From NCBI GenBank assembly GCA_021414045.1, contig JAIOPF010000371.1, forward strand, positions 1-7,317: 7,317 nucleotides of DNA, written 5' to 3'. Below, one piece after another: positions 4,946-7,317 of this stretch. The position numbers were made by a program, and so were the translations under genes. Origin of the DNA: Deltaproteobacteria bacterium. GTDB lineage: Bacteria; UBA10199; DSSB01. The notes beneath the pieces are model-generated. The model was not told the origin of the DNA. It worked only from the letters and a program-made list of their open reading frames with translations, and ran no database searches. Positions within the stretch are counted from its first letter, which is position 1; the number at the start of each line of letters is the position of its first letter.

Positions 4946-5296
4946 ATGCCAAGAGTCAAACGGGGTTTTAAAGCCCGTCGTCGCCGTAATAAAGTTCTGA
5001 AAGCCGCCAAAGGCTATCGCGGAGGGCATTCCAAGCTCTTCCGAACCGCCCAAGAGTCGGTCGACAAGGGACTAACCTATGCCTATGCCGGGCGTCGCAT
5101 CAAGAAGCGCGATTTTCGCAGCCTCTGGATCCAACGCATCGGAGCCGCCGCGGAAGCCCTCGGGATTTCCTACAGCAAGCTGATGGGCGGATTGAAAAAG
5201 GCGAAGATCGCCCTCGACCGCAAGGTCTTGGCCTTTTTGGCGAGCGAGGATCCCTCGGCTTTCGCCAAGGTGGTCGAGGCCGCGAAGAAGGTCTAG
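4946..5296 (+). CDS. rplT: 50S ribosomal protein L20 (bL20)
   Basis: The 116-residue protein matches bL20 throughout: [19 protein letters not shown] at the start, then [18 protein letters not shown], the [15 protein letters not shown] block and the C-terminal [10 protein letters not shown] segment. The basic N-terminal extension binds 23S rRNA early in 50S assembly, and the globular C-terminal part is the portion used for autoregulation in E. coli. A TAGGAG (4934-4939) sits 6 bases before the ATG. In E. coli L20 represses rpmI and rplT translation; I see no clear equivalent pseudoknot here but cannot exclude one. Confidence 0.98.
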   Translation: MPRVKRGFKARRRRNKVLKAAKGYRGGHSKLFRTAQESVDKGLTYAYAGRRIKKRDFRSLWIQRIGAAAEALGISYSKLMGGLKKAKIALDRKVLAFLASEDPSAFAKVVEAAKKV

Positions 5297-5325
5297 TGCG
5301 GTTAGCGTGAAGAGCGAGAGAAGGG

Positions 5326-5361
5326 GCTCCCGCCCAACGGGAGCGCCGGTTCCTCGCGAGG
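5326..5361 (+). promoter_or_regulatory. Paired hairpins in the rplT-pheS gap
   Basis: GCTCCCG (5326-5332) pairs with CGGGAGC (5338-5344) around a CCCAA loop. It is followed by the perfect palindrome CCTCGCGAGG (5352-5361). No T-run follows, so this is not an intrinsic terminator. The palindrome includes the only GAGG before pheS, though that GAGG is 15 bases from the ATG, too far for an ideal ribosome-binding site. A role in mRNA stability or pheS translation is possible but unproven. No Phe-rich leader peptide like pheL is present. Confidence 0.4.
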
Positions 5362-5376
5362 TGCGAACGGCGTTTC

Positions 5377-6408
5377 ATGAAAGATTCCCTCCTACAAAGT
5401 TTGGAGCGTCTTCGGGCGGAGTTTTCCGGCCAACTCGCTGATGCCTCAGATGAGGCCAAACTGCTCGAGGTCAAAACCGAGTACCTAGGAAAAAAGGGCC
5501 GGCTGACCGAAGTGCTGAAGGAGATGGGACGGCTTAGTTCCGAAGACCGGCCGACGGTAGGCGCCAAGGCCAACGAGGTCAAAGAGTTCATCGATGCCCA
5601 GATCAAGGCGGCTCTCGAGAAGAGCAAGTCCGCCGCTATCGAGTCCGAGCTCGCCAAGGATGTCTTCGACATCACTCTCCCCGGACGTCCCGAAGTTCTG
5701 GGCCACCTGCATCCCGTTACCCAAATCCTGAATTTATCCCGCGACCTCTTCGAGCGTCTCGGCTTCGCGACCCACACGGGTCCCGAGATCGAAGACGATT
5801 ACCATAGCTTCGAGGCGCTCAATATTCCCGCCAACCATCCGGCCCGCGACCTGCAGGATACCTTTTACCTGAAGGGAAAGAATTGGCTGCTGCGCCCGCA
5901 TACCTCGACGGTGCAGATCCGGGTGATGGAGAAGCAGAAGCCTCCGTTGCGCATGATCGCGCCGGGGACGGTCTATCGCAGCGATTCCGACGTCACGCAC
6001 ACGCCGATGTTCCACCAGATCGAGGGACTTTGGGTCGACGAGGGCGTCACCTTCGCGGACTTGAAGGGCGTGCTCTCGCTCTTCGTGCAAGGCCTCTTCG
6101 GCGAATCGGTCGAGGTGCGTTTTCGTCCCAGCTTTTTTCCCTTCACCGAGCCCAGCGCCGAGCTCGACATGAGCTGCTTTTCCTGCAAGCGCCAAGGCTG
6201 CAATCTCTGCAAGGGCACCGGTTGGATCGAAGTCCTCGGCTGCGGGATGGTCGATCCCGAAGTCTTTAAGTTCGTCGGTTACGACGCCGAGAAAGTCCAG
6301 GGCTTCGCCTTCGGGATAGGGATGGAGCGTCTCGCGATGCTCAAATTTGGTATTACCGACCTGCGCTTGTTTTTCGAGAACGACATCAGATTTTTGAAAC
6401 AGTTTTAA
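5377..6408 (+). CDS. pheS: Phenylalanyl-tRNA synthetase alpha subunit
   Basis: PheS is the catalytic subunit of the alpha2beta2 enzyme that charges tRNA-Phe. The 343-residue length is normal. The N-terminal 85 or so residues form the helical coiled-coil arm that contacts tRNA. The catalytic core shows HPARDLQDTFY (from 154), LLRPHTS, GTVYRSDSDVTHTPMFHQIE (from 197), the FPFTEPSAELD stretch and motif 3 GFAFGIGMERLAMLKFGI (309-326, with Arg318). Four cysteines C267, C270, C275 and C278 form a CxxC-x4-CxxC knuckle before GTGWIEVLG; many bacterial PheS proteins carry this and it probably binds zinc. The start has no strong Shine-Dalgarno. The gene lies 80 bases after rplT, the longest gap in the operon, and 9 bases before pheT. 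Confidence 0.97.
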   Translation: MKDSLLQSLERLRAEFSGQLADASDEAKLLEVKTEYLGKKGRLTEVLKEMGRLSSEDRPTVGAKANEVKEFIDAQIKAALEKSKSAAIESELAKDVFDITLPGRPEVLGHLHPVTQILNLSRDLFERLGFATHTGPEIEDDYHSFEALNIPANHPARDLQDTFYLKGKNWLLRPHTSTVQIRVMEKQKPPLRMIAPGTVYRSDSDVTHTPMFHQIEGLWVDEGVTFADLKGVLSLFVQGLFGESVEVRFRPSFFPFTEPSAELDMSCFSCKRQGCNLCKGTGWIEVLGCGMVDPEVFKFVGYDAEKVQGFAFGIGMERLAMLKFGITDLRLFFENDIRFLKQF

Positions 6409-6417
6409 CGGACTCTC

Positions 6418-7317
6418 ATGAAAGCTTCCTTAAATTGGATACGGGAATTCGTCGACGTGAAGGCCTCTCCCCAGGAGATCGCCGACCGCCTGACTTTGGC
6501 CGGCCTCGAAATCGAGGGAATGGTCGAGCAGGGGAAGGGGCTCGACAAGGTAGTCACGGGCACCTTGCTCAAGGTCGACAAGCATCCCCAAGCCGACCGA
6601 CTCACCTACTGCGAAGTGCAAAGCGGCGGGCAAATCCATTACATCGTCTGCGGCGCGAAGAATCACAAGATCGGCGACAAGGTGGCCTTGGCGCTTCCAG
6701 GGGCCAAGCTTCCCAACGGGATGGAGATCCAAGAGACCGTCATCCGCAAGGTCAAGTCCGGCGGCATGCTATGTTCCGAAAAGGAACTGGGTTTCGCGGC
6801 GGAGAGCGAAGGGATCTTGATCTTGCCGCCTGAGACGCCGGAAGGCGTGCCGCTGTCAGAGGCTTTATTGCTCGATGATACGATTTTAGAGGTGAACGTC
6901 ACCCCCAATCGCGGAGACTGCCTCTCGATGAAGGGCTTGGCGCGGGAAGTGGCCGCGGCCTTTGGAGTGCCTTTCGTCGAGGTTCCACGGGTACCGACAG
7001 CATCGAAGGATTTTTCCATCGAGGGTAGGGTGAGGGTTCAGCTTCAGTCTCCCGATCTCTGCCCGCGTTATTCTTGCCGTCTCCTGCGCGGCGTTAAAGT
7101 CGCGCCGTCGCCGCGGAAGGTCCAGCGACGTCTCGAGTCCTGCGGCATTCGAGCCATCAACAACGTCGTCGACGCGACCAACTACGTCATGCTCGAGACG
7201 GGACAGCCTCTGCATGCCTTCGACCTCTCGCAAATCCGCCAAGGCCAAGTGTTGATTCGCCGCGCGAAGTCCGGCGAGACCCTGCTCATGCTCGACGGAA
7301 AAGAGCGTCCTCTGCAA
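6418..7317 (+). CDS. pheT: Phenylalanyl-tRNA synthetase beta subunit (N-terminal 300 residues; 3' end outside window)
   Basis: PheT pairs with PheS, binds tRNA-Phe and edits Tyr-tRNA-Phe. The frame is open for 300 codons from the ATG at 6418 to the window edge with no stop or frameshift; complete PheT proteins are usually about 800 residues. The start MKASLNWIREFVDV is typical. The EMAP/tRNA-binding OB domain follows at about 40-150 with HPQADRL (56-62) and the IVCGAKN block (76-82). VTPNRGDCLS (161-170) and the start of the B3/B4 editing domain come next, with NNVVDATNYVMLETGQPLH at 248-266. The gene starts 9 bases after the pheS stop, with only a weak ACGGA before it, so translational coupling with pheS is likely. 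Confidence 0.97.
   Translation, partial: MKASLNWIREFVDVKASPQEIADRLTLAGLEIEGMVEQGKGLDKVVTGTLLKVDKHPQADRLTYCEVQSGGQIHYIVCGAKNHKIGDKVALALPGAKLPNGMEIQETVIRKVKSGGMLCSEKELGFAAESEGILILPPETPEGVPLSEALLLDDTILEVNVTPNRGDCLSMKGLAREVAAAFGVPFVEVPRVPTASKDFSIEGRVRVQLQSPDLCPRYSCRLLRGVKVAPSPRKVQRRLESCGIRAINNVVDATNYVMLETGQPLHAFDLSQIRQGQVLIRRAKSGETLLMLDGKERPLQ

Overview
The window is ordinary bacterial chromosome, almost all coding and all on the + strand. From the left it holds the tail of an unidentified gene, a small stand-alone gene closed by a strong terminator, a MeaB-type GTPase gene, a tRNA-Val gene, a small inserted-looking cassette, and a translation operon thrS-infC-rpmI-rplT-pheS-pheT that runs off the right edge. 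The operon order, an infC gene starting with AUU, and moderately GC-rich genes suggest a Gram-negative, deltaproteobacteria-like lineage. No marker in the window fixes the phylum, so this is only a suggestion.

Positions 1-650: a C-terminal fragment of 54 codons is followed by a 96-residue Ala/Gly/Pro-rich protein with a very strong Shine-Dalgarno and a textbook intrinsic terminator. I cannot assign a function to either. Positions 681-1634: a complete MeaB/ArgK GTPase, the chaperone of B12-dependent acyl-CoA mutases; no mutase gene is in view.

Positions 1685-2313: a possible promoter, tRNA-Val(GAC), and then a 454-bp AT-rich cassette. The cassette is a four-helix-bundle (S23 / 23S rRNA intervening-sequence family) gene framed by a 39-bp inverted repeat matching at 37 of 39 positions. 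Each arm is built from 8-bp units. It resembles the intervening sequences found inside 23S rRNA genes, but it sits between a tRNA and thrS. It is the most unusual item in the window.

Positions 2314-7317: threonyl-tRNA synthetase without the N-terminal TGS domain, IF3 with a non-canonical AUU start and a Lys/Pro/Glu-rich tail, ribosomal proteins L35 and L20, and both subunits of phenylalanyl-tRNA synthetase (PheT incomplete). These genes supply aminoacyl-tRNAs, initiation control and two 50S proteins. Short gaps and the absence of any visible terminator suggest they are co-transcribed, possibly starting at the tRNA-Val promoter and reading through the cassette.
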